Notes under the pieces: generated by a model
Told to the model about the DNA's origin: nothing
The model's database searches: none
Seen by the model: the letters and a program-made list of their open reading frames with translations, nothing else
Assembly (NCBI RefSeq): GCF_000204055.1
Contig: NW_006768765.1
Coordinates: 62,001-126,000, forward strand
Source: Melampsora larici-populina 98AG31
Taxonomy: Eukaryota > Basidiomycota > Pucciniomycetes > Pucciniales > Melampsoraceae
DNA: 64,000 bases
Direction: 5' to 3'
Translations under genes and position numbers: made by a program
In this document: positions 1 through 12,436 of the stretch, piece after piece
Numbering within the stretch: position 1 is the first letter of the stretch
How the letters are laid out: each line of letters begins with the position of its first letter

Positions 1-356
1 TCATTTGCTCGAATCCGTATGTCCGGTCCTTGAATCTATATAAATCTCATATGATTATAATCACTGATGGTACACAATATTTTGACTTGTTCATAGATGA
101 AACCAACTGCAAGAAGCAAGGAATGTTGCCTCTAACCTTTACCGATCCTGCTGATTATTCAAAAGTCAAACCAGACGATCGAATCGATCTCGAAGGTATT
201 ACTGAACTCGCTGAAGGTAGTAAAGTGACTATGGTAGCCAAACATAAAGATGGAAGTGTTGATCGAATTCCATTGAGTCATAGTTTTAATGCTGGTCAAA
301 TTGAATGGTTCAAGGCTGGTTCAGCATTGAACTTGATGGGACAAAAGAAGAAGTAA
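1..356 (+). CDS. ACO1: Aconitate hydratase, mitochondrial (3' end, partial)
   Basis: This is the C-terminal end of mitochondrial aconitase, the 4Fe-4S enzyme that converts citrate to isocitrate in the TCA cycle. The gene enters from the left edge. Exon 1-16 reads SFARI and an 80-nt GT-AG intron lies at 17-96. The last exon, 97-356, continues in phase as HETNCKKQGMLPLTF and ends with a TAA stop at 354-356. The FARIHETNxKKQGMLPL block and the final IPLSHSFNAGQIEWFKAGSA block are characteristic of the swivelling C-terminal domain of aconitase. The [4Fe-4S] cysteines and the targeting peptide lie outside the window. ACO1 versus a second mitochondrial paralogue cannot be settled from this fragment. 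The family call is very secure. Confidence 0.93.
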   Translation, partial: ICSNPYVRSLNLYKSHMIIITDGTQYFDLFIDETNCKKQGMLPLTFTDPADYSKVKPDDRIDLEGITELAEGSKVTMVAKHKDGSVDRIPLSHSFNAGQIEWFKAGSALNLMGQKKK

Positions 357-1646
357 ATTCGAGCTTAGAGAAGTTTTAGAAAGGTTTAATTGTAGTTGTT
401 CTTTGTGGCAATCCCAATACTTAATTGTATCGGAGAAGTGTTGGGTATTGTTTTTCAAAAAGGGAATCGCGGGTAGGGGGAGTTGGGTCACAGCAAAAAA
501 AAGATGACATATTGGCAAGGTTTTTTTTACATTTTCATCTTCATTTTCTCTTTTGTTCTTATCATTTTTGTTTTTTTTCTCAGATTTCTTTATCATCTCA
601 TAGTATGAAATCATGAATGAATTTGAGTCAAATTAGATTGCCTTGGTGTGAATTACTCACTTGGTAGAAAAAAAACAGTAAAAATAGAAAGAAAGAGTCA
701 GGGATGGCTTTTGTTTTCTGTTACTGACAAACCCAGGATCTTAGTTGTGAAGAGATACATAAATTACTTCATCACCCAAGTAAATCTCACCCAAGGTCAC
801 CTTGGAGTTTTTAAGACCCAACATACGTAGTTCTCCTTGTTGCCATAGAATCTGATTGGTCTTTAGAAAAACAGCTGGTTGAAAAGAAAGAGGGTTTTGT
901 TCTTCAAAGGAAAAATGTGCAAATGATGATGATGAAGTGGTAGAACAATACAGACTTTTTGAGTTTGATTGGACTACACAAGTTGAGAGGCTGGTAAATT
1001 CCCCAATTAATTTGTACTCTTCCACTGTTGTGGAAATAGCCCTTACCTATGGCAAATATAACTGTACCAGAGCTTTGCCTCTTACTATCAGACTGATAGG
1101 GTAAGCTAAGAAGCCCTTGAATGTTTAAGCCAGAGCCCTTTTATTATTCTAAGAAAAACTTGTAGGTACAACTACTGAGTTGGTGGATATTGCTTACTGA
1201 TTCTCAACCAAAGGAACTTGAGAAAGCTGGGCTGAACTTTGAAGTGACCGGACCCATTGCTGCCATTGCATGCTATAATACTATCCAGACATCATTAGTC
1301 TCATTCATGGTACAACAAGCTGACTACCTCATTTAACACTACATTGGACATCAAGTGATGAAGAAAATGATCCTCCGGCTCAGATTCCTCTAAAGATCCA
1401 ATTATCATTGAAAGCACGAATGGATTGCCATAACAAAGATGATCTAGATTGCCAAAAGTGAGATACCACGCACAATTCATTATAGAAACAGACAGAAACA
1501 AAAGAAAACACAAGTCTAATTGATATGAAGCCATAATTTTTGAATATACATTTCAGCAGGAAGATCAGGTATGCAAAGATTCAACATAATAAGAATTATC
1601 TTTTGATAAATTCAGAATGATGATTGTTTTTGATTAATGACACTCA
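357..1646. other. Intergenic region, no supported gene
   Basis: Spacer between the convergent aconitase and La genes. It starts with a pyrimidine-rich stretch (about 510-590) that probably includes the aconitase 3' untranslated region. The short open frames on both strands have no recognisable domain. No inverted-repeat element was noticed. Confidence 0.5.
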
Positions 1647-3767
1647 TCATTCTGCAACTTTTGACTTTTTCTCTGCTCGGCCGATCTCAGGAACTGAAAC
1701 TCGCTCAGCTGATCCTGTAGTAGGCGCACCGATCACATTTCCTTCAACATCTCGCTTCTTAGCAGGAGCAGCTTCTGTACCATTTCCTTTTGCCGCTCCA
1801 GACTCGGCTTCAGCTGCGTCTTTTCGCTCAGCATTGCGATCCCGAGGCTTATCTCTTCCTCCACCTCGACCGCCTCGACCGCCTCGACCACCACCTCGAC
1901 CACCCCGGCCACCATCTCGTCGACCGTTTCGGTCATCACCACCACCCTGCTTACCATTTCGGCCGTTTCGATCCTGTGAACCAAACATACTCTTTGCGAT
2001 ATGTGCTGCACTTTGTAAATGGTATTCCCTTTGCTCGTCCACTTTGAATTGAATTAGGCAGGCGAAGAGAATGAAACAACTCAGTTAAATAGCGAGGGAA
2101 AAGCAATAGGGTCATAACTCACAGCTCAATCTGCGGAATTCCATTTCTCGACCACCAGCTTGAAGACCTTTGCCTTTGATTTTCTCCAAGATCTCATCAG
2201 TGATAGGATTCAAGAATCCGAGGGCGCCTGAACTTTTGCTACCCTCTGTCATTTGTAAGAATTGACAGACCACATCACCTTCGGTTAGGCTAGTCTGAAA
2301 AATTCAAAAAGAACCGAAAGACGGAGTTAAGGGACCAAGTTTGAATGTCAAAGATCACGTTTGTAGTAGACTTACTTTGACTTCTTTGAAGTTGACGCGA
2401 GCCTGCTTGAAGTCAGCTGGAATTTCACCCTTGAGCTCAAAACCCAAGACCAAGTTTTCTCGAAAGGTCTTCAGTTGAGATGGATCTTTCATAACTCCTT
2501 CCTTATCAACTTGAATTTGATTACCTTCATATTCGAACTCGTGAACCATTGTAACAGGTTGAGAAGTTGCCTTTCCGCTTGACTTTAAGAATGGGCCGCA
2601 GACGTATTCTTTTTCACCGGCAGCGATAGCAGCCATTTCCCTGAAAGCATTGAAAGAGGTACCATTCCCACCAACGGCACCACCTTGGATACCGGCAAAA
2701 GCCTGACGCATACCGCTGAGCTTGGGGGCAGGTAGACCCATTTCTTTTGCTTTCATCGTAACGTAGTCGATTCTGATTCCGGGGACAGATGATGGACGTA
2801 TTAGCAGCTATATAAGATACAAGGCTCAACGTGCTTGGTTGAGCTTACTTGAACATGATCGGCGTAAGAGCTCGTCCTTCGAATGTAGGCTTATCTGACT
2901 CTTGTTTCGAGGCGGCAACGAGTTTTTCGGCATTAGCAGCGTCCCTGTATTCAATGAAGACTGAGTTCTTCCACCTCTTCTTTTCAGGTTTATCTTCTTT
3001 TTCTACATCTTTATCTGACTTTGCACCACCTTTCTTCTTAGGATCTTCACGTCTCATTCTCAAAACAGCCACTTTACCCCACTGTGAAGCCCATTTCTCT
3101 AATTTCATTTGAATATCGCTTGGTTCTTCTTTGGCTAAGTCTTCGTCTTTCAAAAATCCTTTGACATAAACACATCGATCACTAGCACCGGCTCGGGTCT
3201 TTTCCTCTAGTTTTTGAATTCGACGGATGAACGGGGTGGGTTTACCATTATGATCTTCTGTAATGACTTCAAATAATTTAGGTACCGTTGTATCTGATTC
3301 CATAATCTGAGCTAATTTGCTAGTAGGAAACTTGCTAGAGTAAGGCCTCATGCGTTTAAAAGATGCAATGGTTTGTAAAAGGACGGGAGAACAACCAGGT
3401 CCATAGGCTTCAGCTTTAGCCCGTGCTTCTGGTGATAAAGTAGGACCTTTGATCGGATCGAGATGAGGACTGGTTTGAAAGAACATGAACTTGTCGAAGG
3501 GAAGATTGGCATCAGATAAATAAAATTCCACTGAGATTACATTTAATTCAAAACAAAAACAATGATCAGATACACGTCGTATATCAAGCATAGAGGCAAT
3601 TCAAAATTTTGGTGGTACGCACCTTGACTGATAGCTCCTAGCCGGTCTTCTTCATCAACACCCTCAATCTTGGTGACTGCACCAGTAATTGGAGCTACTG
3701 CATCGCTATCACCATTAGTGGTACCAGAGTCTAAAGGTTTAACTTCTTGCGTAGTTTCGATAGACAT
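1647..3767 (-). CDS. La-type RNA-binding protein (Lhp1/La homologue)
   Basis: La binds the 3' oligo-U of new RNA polymerase III transcripts such as pre-tRNAs, protects them and helps them fold in the nucleus. Five exons (3623-3767, 2849-3530, 2376-2772, 2123-2294, 1647-2041) join by in-phase GT-AG introns to about 596 residues. A La motif covers roughly residues 45-150 (QVEFYLSDANLPFDKFMF). An RRM follows at about 166-276 (CVYVKGF; NSVFIEYRDAANAEKL), with a strongly basic KKK/KKR loop. A second, degenerate RRM at about 345-450 (LVLGFELKGE, ending REMEFRRLSLDEQREY) resembles the La xRRM. The tail is Gly/Arg-rich. The start is the first ATG of exon 1; an acidic, Thr-rich leader precedes the La motif. 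It is longer than yeast Lhp1 mostly because of the linker and RGG tail. A La-related protein is the main alternative, but the La motif/RRM/xRRM-like order favours genuine La. Confidence 0.88.
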
Positions 3768-6472
3768 TGCAGTTGATGGAAAGAGATATGACGGTTCTTG
3801 AAAGATATCAAAGTATTGAGTTCAGGAGTTTAAGCGCTTCAAAATTCCCTAGAGTGAGAAGACTGAAGAAAATATTGAAAAGTGGTAATGAGGCTTTTTA
3901 TTTGTGGGTACAGAGAGAAACTCAAAATCTTATCGACCTTGTTATTTTTTTTCAACACCGGATTTCACCGAGCCCTTAAACCGGTCGGATATCCAAAACT
4001 CGGTACCACCGTATCATTCCCCCACAGAAATTTTATGATTTTGCTTTTAGTTGAGAAATGGTTAGGGCTATCAGTTAAAACTTACCTGCTTTTGGACTTC
4101 ATTCAACCAATCGGGCTCAACGTTCTTCAGACAAAACTTTCAAATTGAGTTTCAGACTCAACCCGTGAGCGGATCGGCTAATTTCAAACGCGTCGGAGGA
4201 GAACTCAATCACGCTTCACGCGCTTGAAAAATCATTCCAAGCCACACCAAGGAAATACAAACTCGGTTGCTGCTTGTATGCGCGACTTGATAAGTTGGAC
4301 ATCGAATTAAAATCTGAGCTTCCTCTCAGCGTTGGCCCACCTACAATGCTCCCAGTTAGAACAATGCTCCCAGTTAGACATGGAACTTTAAGATATTTAC
4401 GTCGGTATAACATAACAACTTTTGAGCTTCGAGCTGCCTGAATGGCGTTTGGGCTGCTCGGAGTTGGTTAAAGTCCTTTCAGACGGAAGACGTGTGTAGA
4501 GAGCGGATGCTGAAAGCTTCTCCTTCAAATTCCCAAAGAAAGCTTAACAAATAAGAAAAATATATTCAAATCTTGACCCGGAGTTAAACAGCCAGGCTCA
4601 CAGGGCACAAGTTTTGCAGCTTTGGTCACTCAGCTGACCCATCAAGTTCAGATGCTTTGTGATCTTAGAAATCGAAGCTTCAGTCAACTGAGATTGAAAA
4701 TGTATGTATATGTAGCTGAAAAGGATACCATGCAGCGTAGCGTGCGTGATGCCCTATGATTTGATCCAGCGCTTCCTCAAGTGGTGAGACGCCCTAACAC
4801 CAGCAATCTCAATTGTTATCAGAAATTGTAAGACGATTGAACACAGCCGCAAAGAGTGAAAATTAGAAAACCTTGTCAATCTGAAAGACATGTCCGAAAC
4901 AGCCAAGCTGTACAATATCCACCAGCTGATAGGAGTTCTTGGATGCTCTCATCGAGAGCAGAGCATTCCATGTATACTATAGCTTATTAGAAAGAAACGA
5001 GGATTTTTCGTCTTTTGCATATTGCCACATCTCTATGGATCTTATCCAACGATAATCGCAATCATCCATCGTTGCTAATATTTTACTCGGATTCACCTCT
5101 TAAGAAATCAGCCCTCGCTTGAAATTCCCCTGTTACGCGGCCGCGTGCGCATCATCTACGTTGGACATAAATCAGCAGGAGAGTCGGTCCAAGTGCAGAT
5201 TTGATTAAACGAGAGCTCGGTAGAGCAGAGCGAGTTGATTTACATAGTCAAGCTTGCTAAAGGTGATTCTCTCTGGATATCCCACAGAGCGATATATGTG
5301 ATTCATGCAAACAAGCGGGGGCGAATAGGACAATGTCAAGCTATGAAATACACCTCTATTTCCTCGAGAAAAAGAGACATTCCCTATCTCCTGCTTCCCA
5401 CAACTTTATTGTCATCTTTATGAATCACTTCTGGCTCGCCATCTTTTGCGTCGTGACTCGTGACCCTCGTGTATCCCGCCATGAGCGAGTACATCTGCAA
5501 TGCGGGCCCAGGTGTACTTGGCGTAAGTTATAAGATTGGTGAGTCACAGTGACATACAACTTCTTTCATCCGTATCATCAACGCCTGATCTTTGCAAGTG
5601 ACTCCTATATCCCAGTGATGGCTGATTGACAACTATTCTACTTGTTCAAAGATCACTGGAAATATCAGCTTGAGCTCAATAGGGCCATATGTAGCGCTTT
5701 AACACCTAGCAATTTCACCACTGCAATACCTTGTGAGGGTTTTTTTATTGTATTTAGTGTTTTGGTAGCGCTTGGGTGCATAGTGGGGGCTCCGCAACGC
5801 AACAATCACTCAAATATTGCTGCGTTCCGTTTCCGGTGTTGACCGCTGAGCATACATGTTGTATGCGTAGTGGGGGGACACTTGCAATTCTTTTCCAATT
5901 TTCAGCTCAACGACGCGTGACACGGTTGGTCGTTGTCTTGATGACGATGTCAGACAATGAGCAAGAGTCTCGCGCCATGGTCCAGTTCACCTCCAAGGAA
6001 AGGGTTTTGGTGACTCATTCGATTTGAAAATTGAATATTCCATAGGTTTCCATGAAGCCGCGCCGGCGCGGTACCAGCGAAAACTTCGGTACAGCGGGGG
6101 ATGCATGAAGCGCATTAATGACGATTGGTCATGGGGATATTTTTGGTAACCACACACCTTGAGAGTTTTGAAATCTTTCCCTTGAACACCAGTTTACACT
6201 TTCAAACGATCTCACCGACTTCTTTGTTCACCATCACCAAGACCGTTTGAATTGTCTCCCACTCTTTCCATTGCCACACATTTAAAATTCAACTCAAGAA
6301 TCACACATATTCACATCAAAAGTATAAAGACTTCACTTCAAGGGCAAAATATCCTTTAGAACCCCATTCTCTGAAGCTTTGATTTATCCCCTTGTCTTCA
6401 TAACTCATTATTATCGCTGAACTAGCAATCTTTCTCTCGTCGCTTCATACACTCAGAACTTACTCCATCAAA
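3768..6472. other. Intergenic region between La and CHZ1 (divergent promoters)
   Basis: About 2.7 kb between the divergently transcribed La and CHZ1 genes. No open frame here has a recognisable domain. Visible details are an exact 18-bp tandem duplication at 4343-4378, a NotI-type GC octamer near 5137 and a perfect 14-bp GC palindrome at 6058-6071. Pyrimidine-rich sequence at about 6180-6470 leads into the CHZ1 start and is probably its promoter and leader. Confidence 0.5.
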
Positions 6473-7182
6473 ATGACTGATTCAACAAGCGTCAAATCAT
6501 CTGACCCATCAAGCAAACGCGCCGGAGAAGAATCAGCTGCTGTTCCGGACGCGAAGAAGTGCATACATCCTCCTCCTCTTTCAAAACCATACTCTGCACT
6601 TGTTGACCTGCCTGTCTCTTGTTTTTATTGTCTCTTTATTATTTAACGAAGAAACAAATCAATGGACTCCGATGTCCCACCTCAAGGCGAGGGTGGAGAC
6701 TTTGATGATGATGATGAAGGTATGAGCTGAATATCACTCCGTCTATCCTCATTCTCTATGTCATGTTCAAGCCTGATTGATATCAACAAGCGCTCGCTAC
6801 GATAGTTTCTGGGTTTTAATTGCTTATATCCCATATTCAGTCTCTTGTTTATCTTTTGACGCGTCTTCCTCTTTCTTTTGTTCGATTTTCAGACGACTTA
6901 GCCGAGATCGATGAGAGTAACATCATTAGTGGCGCCCGAACACGTGGAAAGAAGATTGATTTCACCAAGATCGCCGACGAGGGTGTGGATGAGGATGAGT
7001 AAGCCTTTTTAACACTTCGTCCGATCTAACCACTTGACTTCGATTGACTGACTTCGCTCTTCACTTTGTGTTATTCTAGCGAGGATGATGAGGATGTTGT
7101 TGTGGGAGACGAGAGCAAAGACTTGGAGGATGATGAGGACAGTCATGACGAGGATGAAGACGAGGAAGCAGACGACAAATGA
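6473..7182 (+). CDS. CHZ1: Histone H2A.Z-specific chaperone CHZ1
   Basis: CHZ1 is a small acidic nuclear chaperone that holds H2A.Z-H2B dimers and passes them to the SWR1 remodeller. Four exons (6473-6558, 6652-6719, 6893-6998, 7080-7182) join in phase through introns of 93, 173 and 81 nt to give about 120 residues. The CHZ motif sits in exon 3: DDLAEIDESNIISG followed by ARTRGKKIDF. Acidic runs flank it (GDFDDDDED before, and DEDEDDEDVVVGDE plus a C-terminal Asp/Glu tail after). The N-terminus is Ser/Lys-rich and looks disordered. The start ATG has a good context (ATCAAAATGA). The length fits the family. The first donor, GTGCAT, is weak, but it is the only one that gives the right phase into exon 2. 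Confidence 0.88.
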
Positions 7183-10047
7183 GTTCCCTGTGCAATCGCT
7201 TCTTACCTTCGGATGTGTTAGATTTGTCCAAAGTAAAGTTTCTTAACCACCATATTATAGCGGAATCGACCTTCTTTACCTTCTGCCTCATCATCCTTCC
7301 TCATACCGAGAAGCTTTATCTTTACCGTAGTCGGACTGGCCATTAGTTATATCTGCCTCGCAGGGCTCCTTTGACCATACCGTTCGCATTAGCTTGCTTT
7401 TCACCCAAAATATTCACTGGGATGATTGTTCTATCTCCAATCATATTGTATGTTCCCATTGTAGGTTGGGACTGTATGAACTAGGGAATGAGATCGTTAC
7501 TGGACGGCAGACAAGTACAGCTTAACCCTTGTGTCGACATTTATCTCTCCCATCGTTCTTCCGTGTAACAATCCCATGAACGCACAACAAGGCGCAGCGT
7601 CCCTGATACTTCAAACCGGTCGCTTTTCGCTTGTTTGTTATCCATTGTTGGTATATTGAGGTCTTTTCTGACTGGACCAATCACTACGGTCTTGGAGATG
7701 TGACACTTTGCAAGACGCTTGTCTTTTCACACAGGAAGAGTGGCCCACCCGCGTTCAGGGTAAGTGAGCGAGATCAGGTGGTTCAATTCCGGGTCTATCG
7801 AATTTGTAAAATCAAATCTTGTTTCAGCCAATCACGAAAGGAGAGGATACTTTCAAACGCCCAAAAAACCGCAGAAGCATAGTGAACAATCAACTTAAAG
7901 TAGCCCATAACCACGAAGATTGAGTATCTCAAAGACCAAAGCAAGAACAATGACATCAAATGGAATGCGCCTGTGAACTTAAAGTACAAGAGCAAAAATC
8001 TATCAAAGCTGTTGCACTTGTTCAACAACCTTATAACTACTACAGATGAATCAAAGGCCAAAGACATGTGGGCTAAACCTTCAATTGTTATAAAACCCAT
8101 GTTGTAGCTTTTGATATATCACTCAGGCTGTGGGTGCGCTCCAATATTCTTAGTTGAATTCTGGGCTTGTACCTCTTTCATGCTTTTTGGGCCACACCCA
8201 CATCCTATGCCTAGTGCCAAGAATCTTATGAGAAATCATGTGAACATACCTATATATATATATCCACTGCTTTTGTTGAGTAAGGAATCCTCCTGACATG
8301 CATTCCGTGCCCTCAAGCACCCAAAGATGTAAGATGTCAACTTTTGACCATCTCAAAAAACTTACAATCTGTCCACATTGCCAAGGCACACCAAACTTAT
8401 CAAGAAACACTTTCACCATCATTGTATCACACACCACCATCTGAGGTGTTCCAGGATGGCATCCCTGAGGTGAAGGGTACCTAAGACATTGATCCAGGTG
8501 ATTGTCATGAGTCAAAAGCAAGTCTAAGGCTCAGATTATGCCCTTTGTTTATTCTTCTGTTGGGATACCAGCATTTCTAGTGGCTTCTGACACAATCATG
8601 TGGGCAGTGATGCTGCTAATGACATTTAGAAAACAGTAGACAAGGGGTTTGACCAAGAATTCAACCAGGACATTAACCTGAGACTGGAGATTACATTCAT
8701 TTGGCTTGCTGCATTGGATCTTAGGAAAAAGTAGTCTTTCAGTTATCCTTTGATACCGCATGGACCCAACAGGATCATCCAAAGCCCATCAGTGCCTTGA
8801 GTCCCACCATTCTTGGACAGTTTCATTGGAGGATAACTGCTTGGAATCCTAGAATCCTGGGCATCTTTGAAGGTGATACTGAGACACTATTGGGAGAAAG
8901 CTGGAAAGTTTTTCTGTTGCCTCAGAACTTTTCAAAATGAGTATCTGATGTTGTCACGGGGGTCATTGAGTGACCCTTGGCAATTTACACGCGAATATCT
9001 GCTTTGACCGACACAGCAAGAGATCATAAGTTACCAACTTTAACAAGCCAGCCATTACTGTGACGAGAGCTAACAGAACCTTGAGGTTTGAGCTGGCTTA
9101 AAACTTGGACCAAAACTCTACTCACATTTGGTCCAGGAACCCAACATTTGGTGTCTTTTCTTTTTAATTAACTGCTCGTGACTTTTCTCCAAAGACCAAG
9201 CTCTAGTCTTAGAGTTCTCCAAAGTGCCTTTGAGGTAGATAGGGATGGACCTGTCTCAAAAATGGTCATTCCCACTTCCATGCAGCTCAGGTCCTGTCTG
9301 CAGCCCAACATCCTGACAAATATCATATCCTGAGACAAGCTCTAGGTTTTAAAGCATATATCTCCTGACATAAGAGATGGTACAATTTTGAGGCCGCAGA
9401 ATTGCTTCAACAGAACCCCACTGGTGGCCAGATAGATAGATCTCTTAGGTAGCTTCATTATTGGGGGTATAATACTGTAAGGGTGTTTTTGGGTATGATA
9501 AAGTATTTATATCCCCTCAGTGAGTTTCCCCTCAAGACATTCAACTATCCATTGAAGAATTTTGGTGCTGTATCAGTGTATAGCTAAGCTTGACACTGAG
9601 GTGTAATATGGGCCACGTTCTTGGAATGCATTAGTTGTTCAACAAGAAGTGCAGTGTCCTTTTCTCTTTTCTCAAGTCAATTGTGATTCAAAAGGAAGAC
9701 TTGGGATAGATTACATGTTTGGAGATTCGACTGCATATATGGTGTTCTTTGATAAACTCTGAAGTTACATCAAAGCTCATGATAGTTCCAAAACGCATAC
9801 ATACTCTCCAAAGTGCTGAATGACCAAAAGGTATAGTCAGGTCAGTATTGAGAGCTACCATAAGCCTTCCTCAGGGGCTTTGCAATGAGAGATAGGAGGT
9901 AGTGACATATGTCCATTGGGTTACATGTGTGTGAAATGTCTCTGAGCATGCTTTTGGCTTCTGCTGGTATCTTTGTCTGTGAAGTCGCTATGTAGCGCAT
10001 ACATCTTGATCTACGTCATTTTCGGGAAACTTCTCAGTTCACAAGCA
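7183..10047. other. Intergenic region with unrecognised decayed sequence
   Basis: No gene could be supported. 7183-7650 probably includes the CHZ1 3' end. From about 7900 to 9950 the sequence is AT-rich with many short open frames. Minus-strand frames at 8150-8521 and 8549-8782 look like scattered pieces of an old coding element, but I do not recognise a family. No terminal repeats were found. Confidence 0.4.
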
Positions 10048-12436
10048 ATGCCAGAGGAAGAACATCAATCAGAAAGCACACCTCTTATCCTTCACTCATC
10101 TCAAAGTGGTATTATAGTTTCACCTGATCCGAATGCATTGCCAGATGACGAGACCGCCGGGGAGTTGAGTAGCGCGGTGGTAGGGATCATTGCAACTGGT
10201 TTTCTATCTTTTGGATGGTTCGTCTTGTCTAGTATTTTACAATACCGTGACCCAGAAATGGAATTATTCAACTCATGTCAAAATTTGCTTCGTCCTGGAA
10301 TTGCTGAAGTCATTTGTGAGCCAATCCGGGCTGAGCGATACCAGATCACCCAACATATCGCTGACGTCCAAGAGTATCAATCAGTGCTTCTTATCTCCTG
10401 GGACCGCTCAAAGCCGAGATTATGCACAATCTCCAAGTATCGGAGACAGTTTTTGCAGGTCAGCCAATGGACAAACATTTTGCTACATACTCATAGGAAG
10501 CTTTATCGTCATCAAATAAAGGCTTTGAGAACGTAGTGTTGATATACCACGATCTCTCAACAGCACTATTGTCGTCTTTTCAAGTTATCAACTCAATCAC
10601 ACCGTTAATTGGATTCATTGTGCCCCGTCTGGTTTGTCACCCTCATGATGGGATCGCTCAATTATCCCACTTCGATCTTTCTGAGCGTGTCTCTCCTCAG
10701 AGCTATCTTTGAGCATAAAGTGATTCATTATTGTTCTGAATATGGTAGGGCCTTGCAAAATCCGCATTGCTATGTACTTCGGTCATTGCACTGGGCCAAC
10801 TGATTGTCTGTCTATCGGCCCTTCAAGAATTATCCAGTGGGATGCTTTTGGGATACTTTGTCACTGGCCTTGGTATCAGCCCTGTAGCTATTGTTCAAGA
10901 ATCCATTATTCTTGCTCATTTCGGCAAGGGTATAAGGGGAAAATCAATGGGACTGAGTTTATTACTTGGTAAATTGGTGCGTCATTGTACTTTGAGTTTG
11001 CTTCCCCAAACTTGTATGGGTGATTGGAACCCACACGCATCATTTTTGCTCCTTGCCATGGCCATTGGCAGTTTGGGCCCGGATACACGTGTTGGCTGAT
11101 TCCTCTTGTCTTCAAAATCATACATAGGCTTCTTGGGTAGCTTCCATCATTGCAGTCCCATTATCTAGCTCTAAATGGGGTCTGAGTTTACCTTTTGCCG
11201 TTTCATTGGGACTTTGTCTGGGCTCGGTTCTATCAGCCATAACATTTGCTCAGATATCGCATGCCTCGCGGACCCGGGCACCTCTTCCTTCGCCCAGATC
11301 AATAGTAAGATTGAAAGAAATCATATCTTTCGGAGACCAGTTTTGGCTCTATATCTCACTCTGTGCGCTGTGTGGGGCACTATGGTTCCCCTTCATACAT
11401 TTGTCAACGTGCGCACCTTCTCCTTCTCTCCTAAGGATAAAAGGCAGTGATGGGATCTACCGCTATCCGGTACGGACAGATGCCAAGTTTGATCTTTATC
11501 TTGTTTTGTTCCTTAATCTCAGTGACATCTTATCTACACTCTTTGGCTCCTCAGCAAAGGAAGCTTCAAGGGTTTCTTCGCTGCTACTTTTTACACCTTT
11601 ATTCGTATGCGACTTATTCCTTATCCTACTGCCGTACCAGGAGAGACACCTTACCTGATAGCCTAATCTCGTACAGATTTATCCTACACTAGGCTACTTC
11701 CTGGACCACTATCCTCGCTACACCTCACCGTCGGTCCTTCTGTGGCTGGGGTCTCTCTGCACGCTAGCGACACTTCTAATTCTTGCTACCTCAAAGATGA
11801 GGGAAACATTTGGGCAGGTAGGCGCAATGATCTGGTTTTCAATCGGGCGAGGCTCTGCTCCCCTTCTCCTTGTAGCTGTTCTACCGAAAATCATCAAGAA
11901 TGAGTTCGTTCAATCATCTTCGAATACGATGTAATGTGTAGGCTTCTTAAAACCTCGCAAACATCTTTGATAATGTTGTGTGAATTTTTCTCAGACATTT
12001 TAGTACAGCTTTGGGGATCCATAAGGCTATTGAGATGGCTGGCTCAACTGTATCTCAAACTGTGCTGAGTCCTCATCCTGCTACATTGTTCAAATTTCCC
12101 TCATCCCCAAATAACTAATCTTTCCTTGATCCATCCCCTGCCTATTCATCACATCTGAACCTTCCTTAGATGGCAGGAGCAATTCTGAGCCACAAGTCCG
12201 AGGATCGGACTGTCCTAATGGTTCGACTTGTCAAGTTTTTCATCTTCCTTAACTCGATTGAGTTCCTATTGGCCATTCTCTTTGCTGGTCTACACTTTCT
12301 CACATCTACAAATCACCACAGTCTTGAAACAAGGCCATCACGTGGAACGGTCTTACGCGGTCATATTGGTCTCACTTTGGCACTAATGCTTATTCTTGCT
12401 AGCTGGATGAGCTTTTTATGGGCTATTGTACATTGA
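10048..12436 (+). CDS. MFS transporter, MFSD1-like
   Basis: A polytopic major-facilitator protein most like the MFSD1 group (in animals a lysosomal carrier). The substrate here is unknown. The supported exons are 10048-10246, 10375-10458, 10537-10631, 10749-10976, 11128 to about 11408 or 11521, 11677 or 11693 to 11930, 11995-12061 and 12170-12436. The N-terminus MPEEEHQSESTPLIL is cytosolic and acidic. Membrane segments include AVVGIIATGFLSFGWFVLSS, STALLSSFQVINSITPLIGF, ALLCTSVIALGQLIVCLSAL and SVLLWLGSLCTLATLLILAT. Loop motifs such as LGYFLDHYPRY and HFSTALGIHKAIEMAGSTVS match MFS half-repeats. The ATG at 10048 is preferred over earlier non-ATG openings. The exact splicing across 11409-11692 is unresolved: one path stays open but loses a conserved-looking stretch, while another keeps it but is out of phase. 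The gene is probably functional. Confidence 0.7.

Noticed and set aside
1624..2052. 142-codon plus-strand Pro/Arg-rich frame
   Set aside because: It is the antisense shadow of the La Gly/Arg-rich tail, whose codon pattern opens the opposite strand.
7775..7800. GGTTCAATTCC, a match to the tRNA T-loop consensus
   Set aside because: The flanking bases cannot form the 5-bp T-stem and no acceptor or anticodon arm fits around it.
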